Below are positions 60,801 to 63,575 of a DNA stretch of 64,000 nt, piece by piece. The notes under the pieces were generated by a model, which made no database searches, was not told the DNA's origin, and was given only the letters and a program-made list of their open reading frames with translations. The stretch comes from Dromiciops gliroides. Its lineage: Eukaryota > Chordata > Mammalia > Microbiotheria > Microbiotheriidae. The position numbers and the translations under genes were made by a program. The stretch spans positions 467,548,117-467,612,116 of the forward strand of contig NC_057864.1 in the NCBI RefSeq assembly GCF_019393635.1, in the 5' to 3' direction. The number at the start of each line of letters is the position of its first letter. Position 1 is the stretch's first letter.

Positions 60801-62291
60801 TTAAAAAATAGTCATTACAGCTTTTCATTGAGGACAGCTTAGTGGAGAAACTGAAGGAGTGGTATAAGCGAAATGGGATATGATGTACAAGGGCTTACCT
60901 GTTCTAAGCATTGAGGGGCCAGAGAGGATTGAATTTTCTGAAAGAGCTGGATGGTTGGTTGCTCTCTAAGGAGTCAGTTGGCCTAGGGCTGGGTACAGCA
61001 CTGTACACAGTTCCAGAAGCCTCTCTCCTAGCCGGGTGGGCAAAAGTCATGGTTATGTTACATCTTCTGTCTCTGCAAAAATCAATGTTGAGTTACCAGA
61101 AGAAAAAATATTTTGTCAGTGATTGTGTGCTGATTCACTAATCTTAGGAAGAAGTTAAAAAATAAAACCACCCTGTTATGGGCTTTATTTAAAGAGAGGT
61201 TCAGGCACTTCATGAATATGTGAAATCGGACCTGAAAAGCTATAATCAACTTTGGGGTTTTGTTGTCTTTCTTTTTTTTAAATAGGATCCATGTTCTCAC
61301 AAGCCATGAAGAAATGGGTGCAGGGAAATACTGATGAGGTAATTTTTTTTTTTCCAAGTAGGAAATAGATACCTGGTTATAAATATCATTCCCTCTGATT
61401 AGGGTGCCATTTCCCATCTACTTTAGCTCCCTTTAAATGAAACTACCAGGATTTCAGCAGTTTTGCCCAGGATGCAATTAGGAGGAGTTGTACCTTTGTG
61501 ATACCCATTCTCCTTTCTAATTGCTGTATTCAATCTAGCTGAAGATAACTGGGTACCAAGGGTAGCTGTTGATGCTCTGTCACTTACCATATATCTTATT
61601 CTACATCTATAAGAAATAGTCTTTCCTACCTGGTGAAGGAAAGCACTAAAACCGAGCTCATTGTTTTGGGGGGGGGCAGTGGGGGAAATGACTTCTTTGA
61701 CTCCCTAGGGGGTCAGTCTCTGTGGTAACTGAAAATTTGCTTTTAGTCCTCTAAGCAGATTCTGGAGAATGGGGACTCAAAAGGAGCATTTTTTGGTCTT
61801 GATCAAGCACCACAAAATTGTTCCTAATGTTCAGTGCTAATTAGTTTTTTCTCAGAAGAAGGGGGCAACATTTTAACCTGCTAGAGCCAGAGTAGCAACC
61901 TTAATCCTTAATGGAAAGTGTGCCCAAAACTTGGTCTCAGTAACCAGTCACTGAACTTCTGGACTTTGGGGTTCTCATGTAACCGGGGGCTGGAAGCTTT
62001 GTCTCCCTGGACACCTGAGAGAATCACATGAGAGAAGTAAAGGAGCTCTAAGACCAAAGAGTGGACAGCAGTGGGGGCTCTTGAGATAAACAGAGGACAT
62101 GCACACAAAATGTGCTTCTATTGGAGAATCAGGAAATGTGGGACTGGAGCATTGTGTTAAATACCCTTGAACCAGTTGCTGAATGTTTGTTTTAGGCCCA
62201 AGAAGAGATGGCTTGGAAGATAGCAAAGATGATAGTCAATGATGTGATGCAGCAGGCGCAGTATGACTCGCCATTGGAGAAGTCGACCAAG
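9759..62291 (+). CDS. AKAP10: AKAP10: dual-specificity A-kinase anchoring protein 10 (D-AKAP2), exons 1-14 of about 15
   Basis: Coding exons: 9759-9846, 22112-22159, 31805-31987, 33378-33935, 39150-39249, 40494-40578, 41143-41267, 42395-42531, 49539-49683, 49768-49941, 53852-53961, 55595-55677, 61286-61338, 62196-62291. All junctions are GT-AG with matching phases. The protein tethers PKA through either RI or RII regulatory subunits and has two RGS domains: the first coded mainly by exons 4-7, the second mainly by exons 8-11. The C-terminal PKA-binding amphipathic helix is in exon 14 (AWKIAKMIVNDVMQQAQY). Human AKAP10 has 662 residues and ends STKL, a PDZ-type tail; the final Leu plus stop should come from an exon beyond 64000. 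Translation through exons 4, 5 and 7 is disturbed by small length changes, described at those exons. Confidence 0.96.
10930..11590 (+). repeat. L2-type LINE 3' region
   Basis: It has the recognisable L2 order: 'ctgaaataatcttcctaaag', 'ctggccacttaactcccctg', 'ttggcatttacagtagccct', 'ctggccccagcttcctttt', then a 'cctagcataggtgctttgtt' type end. It is diverged, so it is an old insertion. Frames across it are shadows. Confidence 0.7.
11745..11905 (-). repeat. MIR-like fragment
   Basis: Sequence of the 'acaaaatgctttcacatatt ... cctgtgaggaaggt' type is familiar from MIR elements. It is diverged and short. Confidence 0.45.
12003..12133 (-). repeat. Marsupial SINE, reversed, head-truncated
   Basis: It runs from poly-T to 'gctttatcca', lacking the usual CTGCCCC end. 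The repeat GGCACG(C/A)CATATT lies on both sides. Confidence 0.88.
12480..12895 (-). repeat. L1 3' region fragment, reversed
   Basis: Phrases such as 'atgaatatttttgtgcaaat' and 'gggatttctgggtcaaagga' recur in marsupial L1 3' regions read in reverse. The boundaries are approximate. Confidence 0.5.
12915..13056 (+). repeat. Marsupial SINE
   Basis: Head, CORE and an A-rich tail are present. The target-site repeat GTAAGTGATGG lies at both ends. Confidence 0.93.
13070..16080. other. Intron 1 interior, mostly unrecognised
   Basis: I see no exon-like frame with splice sites and no clear repeat, apart from a possible short L2-end scrap near 14740-14770. Confidence 0.4.
16085..16760 (+). repeat. Diverged mid-repetitive marsupial element
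   Basis: The order 'gagggtctcttatgttgtgagcat', 'ggcaaaggcatggatatttg', 'tgtaggaagccctt' parallels the better copies of an unnamed interspersed family near 44.1, 59.6 and 62.8 kb. The short open frames here are not genes. Confidence 0.45.
17865..17945 (+). repeat. L2-type 3' end scrap
   Basis: It has 'cttgctgagggcaggtaatg' followed by 'gtgcctagcacatag', the end pattern of L2. Confidence 0.5.
18013..18178 (-). repeat. Marsupial SINE, reversed
   Basis: It runs from poly-T through the reversed CORE (TGCCCAGGGTCACACAGCTA) to CTGCCTCC. The frames on both strands are SINE shadows. Confidence 0.92.
18180..18726. other. Intron 1, nothing recognised
   Basis: No repeat or coding signal was recognised. 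Confidence 0.4.
18727..18950 (-). repeat. Longer CORE-SINE (about 220 bp type), reversed
   Basis: This second SINE type has the 3' body 'ttcagtcatggctgatcttcatgacc ... ggttttcttgccaa ... ttttacaggtgaggaaactg'. It shares the head and CORE with the shorter SINE but keeps a long unique 3' part. Confidence 0.8.
18951..19774. other. Intron 1, nothing recognised
   Basis: The longest frame (19328-19759) has no recognisable domain and no splice context, so I treat it as chance. Confidence 0.4.
19775..20210 (-). repeat. L1 3' end, reversed, split by a SINE
   Basis: The reversed tail of a marsupial L1 ('ttattgaatagaattttcc ... ttcccaccccccaccc ... agttatacatgagtagtcat') is interrupted by the SINE at 19861-20006. 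Confidence 0.7.
19861..20006 (-). repeat. Marsupial SINE inserted in an L1
   Basis: It is a complete reversed SINE. The L1 bases TAACATCAATTTTT are repeated on both sides, so the SINE is younger than the L1. Confidence 0.93.
20211..21049. other. Intron 1, mostly unrecognised, with a CT-rich stretch
   Basis: A pyrimidine-rich run lies at about 20925-21015. The frame 20703-21101 reads through it and is not supported as a gene. Confidence 0.4.
21050..21480 (-). repeat. L1 3' UTR fragment, reversed
   Basis: It has 'gttacatgtagagatagttt', a run of 'ctccctcccctcccttcccc' type, and 'attgtattgctgagaatagt', all known to me from marsupial L1 3' UTRs. Confidence 0.7.
21502..21648 (+). repeat. Marsupial SINE
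   Basis: A complete head and CORE are present. AAGATAGTT is repeated at both ends. A (TC)n microsatellite follows at about 21855-21880. Confidence 0.92.
22072..22099 (+). repeat. (TC)n microsatellite serving as polypyrimidine tract of exon 2
   Basis: About 12 CT/TC units end only 12 bases before the acceptor AG of AKAP10 exon 2. The repeat therefore forms the main pyrimidine tract of that splice site. Confidence 0.85.
22112..22159 (+). CDS. AKAP10: AKAP10 exon 2 (48 bp)
   Basis: With the phase-1 base from exon 1 it encodes VKGKEQDKATDVKAIK, matching human VKGKEQEKTSDVKSIK. It is flanked by AACAG and GTAAGG. It is short, and its acceptor depends on a TC microsatellite. Confidence 0.93.
22541..22697 (-). 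repeat. Marsupial SINE, reversed
   Basis: The copy is full length, with a TGCCTTTC-like repeat on both sides. It is inserted in L1. Confidence 0.92.
22972..23127 (-). repeat. Marsupial SINE, reversed
   Basis: The copy is full length, with CTGATCACTCTT on both sides. It is inserted in the same L1 as the previous copy. Confidence 0.93.
23523..23690 (+). repeat. Marsupial SINE
   Basis: A full head and CORE are followed by an irregular C- and A-rich tail. AGCCTTTATATTAG is repeated on both sides. Confidence 0.92.
23951..24167 (+). repeat. Longer CORE-SINE type
   Basis: It has the head, the CORE, then the 3' body 'aagctggagaaagaaatgg ... gaaaaccacaaatggggtca ... agtcagacatgactgaaac'. Confidence 0.8.
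24170..25500 (+). repeat. L1 fragment: ORF2 end and 3' UTR
   Basis: It contains the phrases 'aattggggaatggctaaaca', 'tgtatgaactgatgtatagt' and 'gaacacagactgaagcagg', then an A-rich end. A SINE interrupts it at 24378-24500. No intact coding frame remains. Confidence 0.75.
24378..24500 (+). repeat. Marsupial SINE, shortened
   Basis: The head lacks part of the A-box region. The CORE is present. It sits inside the L1 fragment. Confidence 0.8.
25510..26390 (+). repeat. Second L1 3' end, with SINE insert
   Basis: It repeats the same L1 order ('tatcaattggggaatgcctg', 'ctgatgcaagtgaagtgagt', 'gaatgttaaaaattgttttt', 'acatgtaattggaaaaaata'). A SINE lies inside it at 25891-26062. Confidence 0.8.
25891..26062 (-). 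repeat. Marsupial SINE inside L1, reversed
   Basis: The SINE is complete, with CTAAGACAGTTCTG duplicated on both sides. Confidence 0.93.
26397..26545 (-). repeat. Marsupial SINE, reversed
   Basis: It lies at the end of the L1 tail. AAGT(A/G)CATTTAATTT is repeated on both sides. Confidence 0.9.
26640..26745 (+). repeat. L2-type 3' end
   Basis: It has 'gagcttcttgagagtaagg' followed by 'tgcttattaaatgcttgtta', the L2 end pattern. Confidence 0.55.
27055..27480 (+). repeat. Mid-repetitive marsupial element, 5' part
   Basis: It has 'aggcacttactgtgtgccaa', 'cattctaatggggtgagaga', 'aaaggcttcatgcagaagag' and 'tgaactgcatcttgaagga'. The same order recurs near 43.2/44.0, 50.9, 59.6 and 62.8 kb. I recognise the family but cannot name it. 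Confidence 0.6.
27890..28260 (+). repeat. L2-type LINE 3' region
   Basis: The sequence runs 'aaactggcctccctgttctt', 'aagatgcagctcgagttgta', 'gaatgtgagctccatgagaa', in the L2 3' order. The overlapping frames on both strands are shadows. Confidence 0.7.
28440..29425 (+). repeat. RTE-like LINE fragment: end of the reverse transcriptase ORF
   Basis: The sequence decodes to pieces such as GKFTYFGSLLSRHVHIVARA, KLKVYQTIVLNLSYACETWT-like text and an FCRKILKIT-like block. This is the C-terminal signature of RTE-clade reverse transcriptase ORFs. It ends near 'ttcttcaagtatgaaagact', as these LINEs do. Several stops and frame changes break it, so it is a plain LINE fossil and not a host gene. Confidence 0.7.
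29935..30450 (+). repeat. Third L1 3' end
   Basis: It carries the same text as the L1 copies at 24.9-25.5 kb, ending in an A-rich tail. The three copies share orientation and a 3' bias, as expected for 5'-truncated insertions. Confidence 0.8.
30583..30838 (+). repeat. Longer CORE-SINE, about 250 bp, near complete
   Basis: It has a 'caactaggtggtccagtggg' head, the CORE TGTGACCTTGGGCAAGTCAT, then 'ctcatctataaaatgagctg ... gccaagaaaaccccaaatgg ... agtcaggcatgactgg', ending in CAACAACAA. This is the best copy of this type in the window. Confidence 0.88.
31265..31430 (-). repeat. MIR-like fragment
   Basis: It has 'aaggttaagtcacttgccca' followed by 'cccaggtcttcctgactcag', a diverged reversed CORE. 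Confidence 0.5.
31542..31684 (-). repeat. Marsupial SINE, reversed
   Basis: TACTTATTTTT is repeated on both sides. The copy lies about 120 bases upstream of AKAP10 exon 3. Confidence 0.92.
31805..31987 (+). CDS. AKAP10: AKAP10 exon 3
   Basis: It encodes 61 codons, from AAIPAHSPQKSPRNHALLEA to SHMEAAHFGDL, and is very close to human over its second half. It enters and leaves in phase 1. Both junctions are canonical (TTACAG and GTAAGT). This Ser-rich segment precedes the first RGS domain. Confidence 0.95.
31988..33377 (+). other. AKAP10 intron 3
   Basis: The region about 32450-32960 looks like a reversed, diverged L1-related sequence ('ttgaagtcttttctattcaa', 'ccttccttgtgacaagaaaa'). The rest is unrecognised. 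Confidence 0.5.
33378..33935 (+). CDS. AKAP10: AKAP10 exon 4 (first RGS domain start), with a frame detour
   Basis: It encodes SCLDYQTQETKSSLSKTLEQ, the start of the first RGS domain (LPYFIQFMELRRMEHLVKFW and onward) and a Ser-rich linker ending ELSGKLMRS. The frame is open throughout. However, codons from 33590 to 33631 (VQTELIGRASLSLRP) do not resemble mammalian AKAP10. The +1 frame from 33591 reads KQSSLAEPLSP, which matches the human text I remember. One extra base near 33588-33590 and about five more near 33624-33631 would explain it, a net gain of six bases. Confidence 0.93.
34270..34410 (-). repeat. MIR
   Basis: It has a diverged reversed MIR with the sequences 'gggaaactgaggctcaaaga' and 'aaggtcacacccagttcag'. 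Confidence 0.65.
34706..34953 (-). repeat. SINE with RTE-type 3' tail, reversed
   Basis: The reversed head ends GAGCTGCCCC, and the 3' side begins 'ttgttgtttgcccttcgttc', which matches RTE-type LINE ends such as the one near 29.4 kb. I infer that RTE machinery mobilised it. Confidence 0.65.
35060..35190 (-). repeat. MIR-like fragment
   Basis: It has a diverged CORE with 'aagtgacttgcccagagtca' and 'gatttgaacccagaccttcc'. Confidence 0.6.
35887..36029 (-). repeat. Marsupial SINE, reversed (first of a pair)
   Basis: The copy is complete but for a small internal gap in the CORE. The next SINE starts within 10 bases. CTAATTTCC-like text lies on both sides of each. Confidence 0.88.
36038..36200 (-). 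repeat. Marsupial SINE, reversed (second of a pair)
   Basis: Its sequence differs from its neighbour's, so this is a separate insertion that landed at almost the same TAATTT site. Confidence 0.9.
36430..36680 (+). repeat. Longer CORE-SINE type, diverged
   Basis: It has the head 'ggcacagtggatagagctcc', the CORE 'gaccctgggcaagtcactta', and the 3' body 'tcatctgtaaaatgaactgg'. Confidence 0.75.
37165..37467 (-). repeat. Nested SINE pair, reversed
   Basis: A first SINE (37165-37306) stops short of its head end, and a second complete one (about 37320-37467) follows. CACCCAATTATGTT occurs both between them and after the second, so the second inserted at the edge of the first and left a target-site repeat. 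Confidence 0.85.
39150..39249 (+). CDS. AKAP10: AKAP10 exon 5, frame disturbed
   Basis: In pieces it clearly encodes the mammalian segment IERDA ... STFTKYISPDAA ... PIPITEAMRNDI, inside the first RGS domain. Read straight from exon 4 it meets a stop after seven further codons. By eye there is one extra base near 39165, one extra A near 39182 and one missing A near 39209. The exon is 100 bp where 99 would be expected. The splice sites (CTCAG and GTAAGC) are intact. Changes next to short homopolymers suggest assembly error, but a real null allele is possible. Confidence 0.88.
39473..39632 (-). repeat. Marsupial SINE, reversed
   Basis: GACCCAGTTTT is repeated on both sides. It forms an inverted pair with the SINE at 39740. 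Confidence 0.92.
39740..39880 (+). repeat. Marsupial SINE
   Basis: Head and CORE are complete, and the tail is a CA repeat. Together with the previous copy it could form a long inverted repeat in intron 5 RNA. Confidence 0.9.
40494..40578 (+). CDS. AKAP10: AKAP10 exon 6
   Basis: It reads cleanly as AKICGEDGQVDPNCFILAQS and then VVFHAMEQ, inside the first RGS domain. It enters in phase 1 and leaves in phase 2 (GA before GTAAGT). It is intact, unlike exons 5 and 7 on either side. Confidence 0.94.
40579..41142 (+). other. AKAP10 intron 6 (564 bp)
   Basis: This is unique intron sequence with no repeat that I recognise. Confidence 0.6.
41143..41267 (+). CDS. AKAP10: AKAP10 exon 7, frame disturbed
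   Basis: In pieces it encodes HFSEFLRSHH, CKYQIEVLTSGTVYL, DILF and ESALFYFSE, the end of the first RGS domain. By eye one base is missing near 41174 and one is extra near 41220 and again near 41240. This gives 125 bp against an expected 124. The splice sites are conserved (TGCAAG, then GTAAAT). The pattern resembles that in exon 5. Confidence 0.88.
41268..42394 (+). other. AKAP10 intron 7
   Basis: This is unique-looking sequence. The frame 41837-42172 has no domain or splice support. The polypyrimidine tract before exon 8 is normal. Confidence 0.55.
42395..42531 (+). CDS. AKAP10: AKAP10 exon 8 (second RGS domain start)
   Basis: It encodes YMEKEDAVNILQFWLAADNF and then QSQLASKKGQYDGQEAQNDA and MILYD. 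It is almost identical to human and opens the second RGS domain. It enters in phase 0 and leaves in phase 2. Confidence 0.96.
43170..43330 (+). repeat. Mid-repetitive element, 5' piece
   Basis: It has 'gtagtcatttagtcattgaa', 'ttctgtgttccaggtaccac' and 'aaggagctcacattctaatg'. It looks like the head of the repeat that resumes at 44040. Confidence 0.55.
43335..43475 (+). repeat. L1 3' tail scrap
   Basis: It has 'gggagaaagggaaggagaga', then 'aatgaatgttacaaattgtt' and 'catgtaattgcaaaaaatta', the L1 end. Confidence 0.65.
43553..44036 (-). repeat. Array of three SINEs, reversed
   Basis: The copies lie at 43553-43703, 43712-43868 and 43877-44036. The first two share rare bases (ACAACTAGTAAG, AAGGGTCTGAGGCTGTATTT) and look like a duplication. 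The third has a different sequence. AAGGCCNC follows each copy. Confidence 0.92.
44040..46500 (+). repeat. Long mid-repetitive marsupial element
   Basis: Its order includes 'gaaacttggaggaagccaga', 'gagcattccaggcacagcaa', 'aagactggaaaggaggtggg' and 'ttgtgaaaggctttaaaagc', parallel to copies at 59.6-60.5 and 62.8-64.0 kb. A nested head ('aagcacttactatgcactta') appears near 45020. The many 60-110 codon frames here are shadows. Confidence 0.6.
46735..47200 (+). repeat. L2-type LINE 3' region
   Basis: It has 'gcagaattagtcttcctaat', 'ctttgctcccctgtgcttaa' and 'acatctcttcctggcctcct', in the L2 order. Confidence 0.6.
47216..47374 (-). repeat. Marsupial SINE, reversed
   Basis: It is a reversed CORE-SINE with small internal changes near its head end. 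Confidence 0.9.
47655..48119 (-). repeat. Solo LTR, same superfamily as the elements at 0.2-4 and 57 kb
   Basis: On the + strand the left part parallels the young LTR ('taaaat', 'gtcgcc', 'agctttagca'-like and 'catttatta' in the same order). The right two-thirds match the LTR near 57.5-57.8 kb closely ('gtcaatcactctcacttga', 'taatctccaggtggg'). It has no internal region, so it is a solo LTR fossil. The left edge is approximate. Confidence 0.75.
48120..48500 (+). repeat. L2-type LINE fragment
   Basis: It has 'taatagtctttccaaagcac', 'ggtctgatcatatcacttct' and 'gagaaactttccattgtttc', the L2 pattern. Confidence 0.55.
48515..48665 (-). repeat. Marsupial SINE, reversed
   Basis: AGATTTTAGTCTTT is repeated on both sides. 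Confidence 0.92.
48670..49538. other. Intron 8 end, with a MIR near 49065-49225
   Basis: A MIR-like piece ('ttatggtttacaaagcattc', 'acagatgaggaaattgaggg') is followed by unrecognised sequence up to exon 9. Confidence 0.5.
49539..49683 (+). CDS. AKAP10: AKAP10 exon 9
   Basis: After the split Lys codon it encodes YFSLQATHPLGFDDFVRLEI, ESNICREGGPLPSCFTTPLR and QAWTTMEK, nearly identical to human and central to the second RGS domain. It leaves in phase 0. Confidence 0.96.
49684..49767 (+). other. AKAP10 intron 9, only 84 bp
   Basis: This is a very short GT-AG intron. Its length is a multiple of three, and it stays open in the AKAP10 frame until its final TAG, which is also the acceptor. Confidence 0.9.
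49768..49941 (+). CDS. AKAP10: AKAP10 exon 10
   Basis: It encodes VFLPGFLSSNLYYKYLNDLI and HSVRGDEF, closing the conserved part of the second RGS domain. A Ser-rich linker follows (ending SSSDGSAQ) that differs from human in sequence, as linkers do. It is 58 codons, phase 0 to 0. Confidence 0.95.
50370..50740 (-). repeat. Two adjacent L1 3' ends, reversed
   Basis: The pattern 'caattat(a)g ... caattttnagca' followed by a C-rich stretch and 'gttatac' occurs twice (about 50380-50490 and 50525-50700), so two truncated L1 tails lie head to tail. Confidence 0.7.
50895..51430 (+). repeat. Mid-repetitive marsupial element
   Basis: It has 'gcatttactaagtgctttcc', 'gagaagacacaatggaggag' and 'ccaaagcctgagagaaggaa', parallel to the other copies of this family. 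Confidence 0.55.
52976..53041 (+). repeat. SINE head fragment
   Basis: Only about 66 bases of the head are present, ending where the B-box would finish. Confidence 0.8.
53105..53248 (-). repeat. Marsupial SINE, reversed
   Basis: CTTATCCTGGC(G/A)TTGTT is repeated on both sides. Confidence 0.92.
53270..53590 (-). repeat. L1 3' region fragment, reversed
   Basis: It has 'attgggtcaaatgatgtgaa', 'tgttttccagattgttccgt' and 'gtaatgggtataatgtgtct', known to me from marsupial L1. Confidence 0.55.
53852..53961 (+). CDS. AKAP10: AKAP10 exon 11
   Basis: It encodes FSVKKANIKILKNFDEAIIV and DAASLDPESLYQRTYA. It is intact, phase 0 in and phase 2 out (GG before GTAAAG). Confidence 0.95.
55113..55272 (-). 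repeat. Marsupial SINE, reversed
   Basis: Full reversed CORE and head after a pyrimidine run. It forms an inverted pair with the SINE at 55394. Confidence 0.9.
55394..55544 (+). repeat. Marsupial SINE just before exon 12
   Basis: AGATTAAAGCT is repeated on both sides. The copy ends 50 bases before the exon 12 acceptor, so it abuts the branch-site region. Confidence 0.93.
55595..55677 (+). CDS. AKAP10: AKAP10 exon 12
   Basis: It encodes KMTFGRVSDLGQFIRESEPE and PDVKKSR, nearly identical to human. It enters in phase 2 and leaves in phase 1. Confidence 0.95.
56067..56129 (-). repeat. SINE CORE fragment, reversed
   Basis: Only the poly-T, the spacer and the CORE are present, ending at 'cacagctagtaagtgt'. 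Confidence 0.85.
57180..58850 (-). mobile_element. Partial LTR element: one LTR plus 3' internal part
   Basis: An LTR ends with CA at 57801 on the + strand (left edge about 57180). A purine tract in minus orientation (complement of 57802-57811) follows. The next 1 kb parallels the 3' internal part of the young element at 581-2230 ('ggaacaggtgttccttgatg', 'gaagtcttttctcag', 'gataagtttccataattc'). The LTR itself resembles the solo LTR at 48 kb. No second LTR or primer site was found, so the element is broken. It is clearly older than the element at 210-3952. Confidence 0.75.
58891..59280 (-). pseudogene. OTUD3-like OTU deubiquitinase fragment beside the LTR element
   Basis: The minus strand reads MINHRQEFESFIVNDSPFEE, then YVDELKKFGKWGGN, NDTIVAFAKQHQLNVVVHQ, ELHIFYHKEHYDSIRKINDN and SETPATL. 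This tracks human OTUD3 as I recall it ([59 protein letters not shown]). It covers the later part of the OTU cysteine-protease fold, including the EHYD segment with the catalytic His. It has no introns. No complete gene is present. It directly follows the internal part of the LTR element (below 58850) on the same strand. It is either cargo of that element or a separate processed copy of a host gene; I cannot decide. Confidence 0.8.
59281..59560. other. Unrecognised sequence after the OTU-like fragment
   Basis: I cannot assign it. It may be more of the same element or ordinary intron. Confidence 0.35.
59560..60550 (+). repeat. Mid-repetitive marsupial element with SINE insert
   Basis: It has 'gtatttattaagcaccactg', 'gaaggtggggctcaggttgg', 'ggcagtaggaagccactgaa' and 'taggagagtcacatggttag'. 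A SINE sits at 59797-59945. Confidence 0.6.
59797..59945 (+). repeat. Marsupial SINE
   Basis: Complete head, CORE and A tail, with a GAGGGAAGGC(G)-like repeat on both sides. Confidence 0.92.
61286..61338 (+). CDS. AKAP10: AKAP10 exon 13
   Basis: After the split Gly codon it encodes SMFSQAMKKWVQGNTDE, identical to the human segment I recall. It leaves in phase 0. Confidence 0.95.
61339..62195 (+). other. AKAP10 intron 13
   Basis: I recognise no repeat in this 857 bp intron. It is the cleanest of the longer introns. Confidence 0.55.
62196..62291 (+). CDS. AKAP10: AKAP10 exon 14: PKA-anchoring helix
   Basis: It encodes AQEEMAWKIAKMIVNDVMQQ and AQYDSPLEKSTK. This amphipathic helix docks onto the RI/RII dimerisation domain. 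By counting back from the human C-terminus, Val in NDVMQQ is the position of the human I646V variant. The exon ends in phase 0 before GTAATC. The terminal Leu and stop should be in the next exon. Confidence 0.95.
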
Positions 62292-62399
62292 GTAATCACC
62301 TGACTTAGGCAAAACTGGTCACTCGCAGCTTGTCACAACAAGGAGGCCTCATTCAGTCCCTTAATCATCTGGCATTTATGAAATACCTACTGTGCGCTG

Positions 62400-62680
62400 G
62401 GCCTCTGTCCTTACGTGGTGTCCATTGGGGCATTAGTTCTCTAGGTCCTCCCTTCCCACTCCCACCTTCCTGTACCACCCCCTGTCAGTGGCCATGCTTT
62501 GCTTTCCTCCCATGCTCCATCCATCCCCTTCTTTCCACTCACTGGCCACCATCCTGGTTCACCCCTTTCTGTCCTGGACTCCTCTTTAGAGCTCTCGCTT
62601 CTCATCTCTGCCTCTCCTAGTCCCTAATAGAGATGTACTAGTTGCTTAATAATTGTTTTAAATGACATTGAATTGAGTCT
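62400..62680 (+). repeat. L2-type fragment
   Basis: It is C-rich L2 3' text ending 'gtactagttgcttaataatt'. Confidence 0.45.
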
Positions 62681-62829
62681 AACTGATGGGTGCGGCAAGA
62701 TATGGTCAAACTTGCATTCACTTTAGGCTCAGATCTCTTTTGTGACTTTGAACAAATCACATCCCATCTCTAGGACCCAGAGAACAGGGTCTTAGACTAG
62801 ATGATCCTTCCAAGTCTAAGTGGCTGATT

Positions 62830-63275
62830 CAACAAAGAAGTGGAGTTCAGCAGCAAGCACTTATTAAGCACCGGCTGTGTGCAAGGTGCTCTGTGGGCTC
62901 TTGGGAAACAAAGGCAAACACAGAATTGCCCTTGACACTAATGGAACTTATTGTCCTCCTAGGAGAGAAGCAACAAGTGCAGATAAATAATTTAAAAATA
63001 AACTAAATACAAAGCCATTTCAGAGGTGAGTACACCTAGTGAGTACTAACAACCAGGGGGGTCAGGAAAGATCTCATGCAGGAGGTGGCTTTCAAGCTGC
63101 ACCTCCCAGGAAGCTCAGGATTCTCAGAGGCAGAGACAAGGGAGGGGGAGGAGGAGAGCATCCCAGCCTGTGCAGAGACACTGAGGGACAGATAGATCGG
63201 TCTCAGCAGGGTACAGTAAGTGGGCCATTGTGACTGGAAGAAAAGTAGTTTGGGAAGAGAAAGTTGAGGACAGGT
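62830..63275 (+). repeat. Mid-repetitive marsupial element, first part
   Basis: It has 'caagcacttattaagcaccg', 'cttgacactaatggaactta', 'ctcatgcaggaggtggcttt'. The element is interrupted by SINEs and resumes at about 63576. Confidence 0.65.
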
Positions 63276-63432
63276 TTTTGGCGGGTTTTTTGGCAGGGCA
63301 ATGAGGATTGAGTGACTTGCCCAGGGTCACACAGCTAGTAAGTATGTCAAGTGTCTGAGGCCGGATTTGAACTCAGGTCCTCCGGAATCCAGGGCCGGTG
63401 CTTTATCCACTATAGCGCCACCTAGCTGCCCC
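63276..63432 (-). repeat. Marsupial SINE, reversed
   Basis: TGAGGACAG(G/A)TTTTT is repeated on both sides. It is inserted in the mid-repetitive element. Confidence 0.92.
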
Positions 63433-63461
63433 TGAGGACAGATTTTTAAAGGGCTTTTAAC

Positions 63462-63575
63462 TTCAGACTTGGAGAAGGCAATGGCAGACAACTCCAGTAT
63501 CTTTGCCAAGAAAACTCCTCCCAAAGGGGGTCATGAAGAGTCAGGCGTGACTGAAACAGCTGAGCAGCAACAGTA
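63462..63575 (+). repeat. Longer CORE-SINE, 3' half only
   Basis: It has 'gccaagaaaactcctcccaa' and 'tgaagagtcaggcgtgactg', ending 'agcagcaacag'. Confidence 0.75.

Larger units (their letters stand above)
55678..61285 (+). other. AKAP10 intron 12 (5.6 kb)
   Basis: It holds a partial SINE (56067-56129), a poly-G run near 56611-56625, a partial LTR element with the OTUD3-like fragment, a SINE and a mid-repetitive element. No AKAP10 exon was recognised inside it. Confidence 0.6.

Noticed and set aside
62292-62304. Possible AKAP10 ending by read-through of exon 14 (Val-Ile-Thr-stop)
   Set aside because: The sequence after Lys is a consensus donor (GTAATC), and mammalian AKAP10 ends STKL from a further exon.
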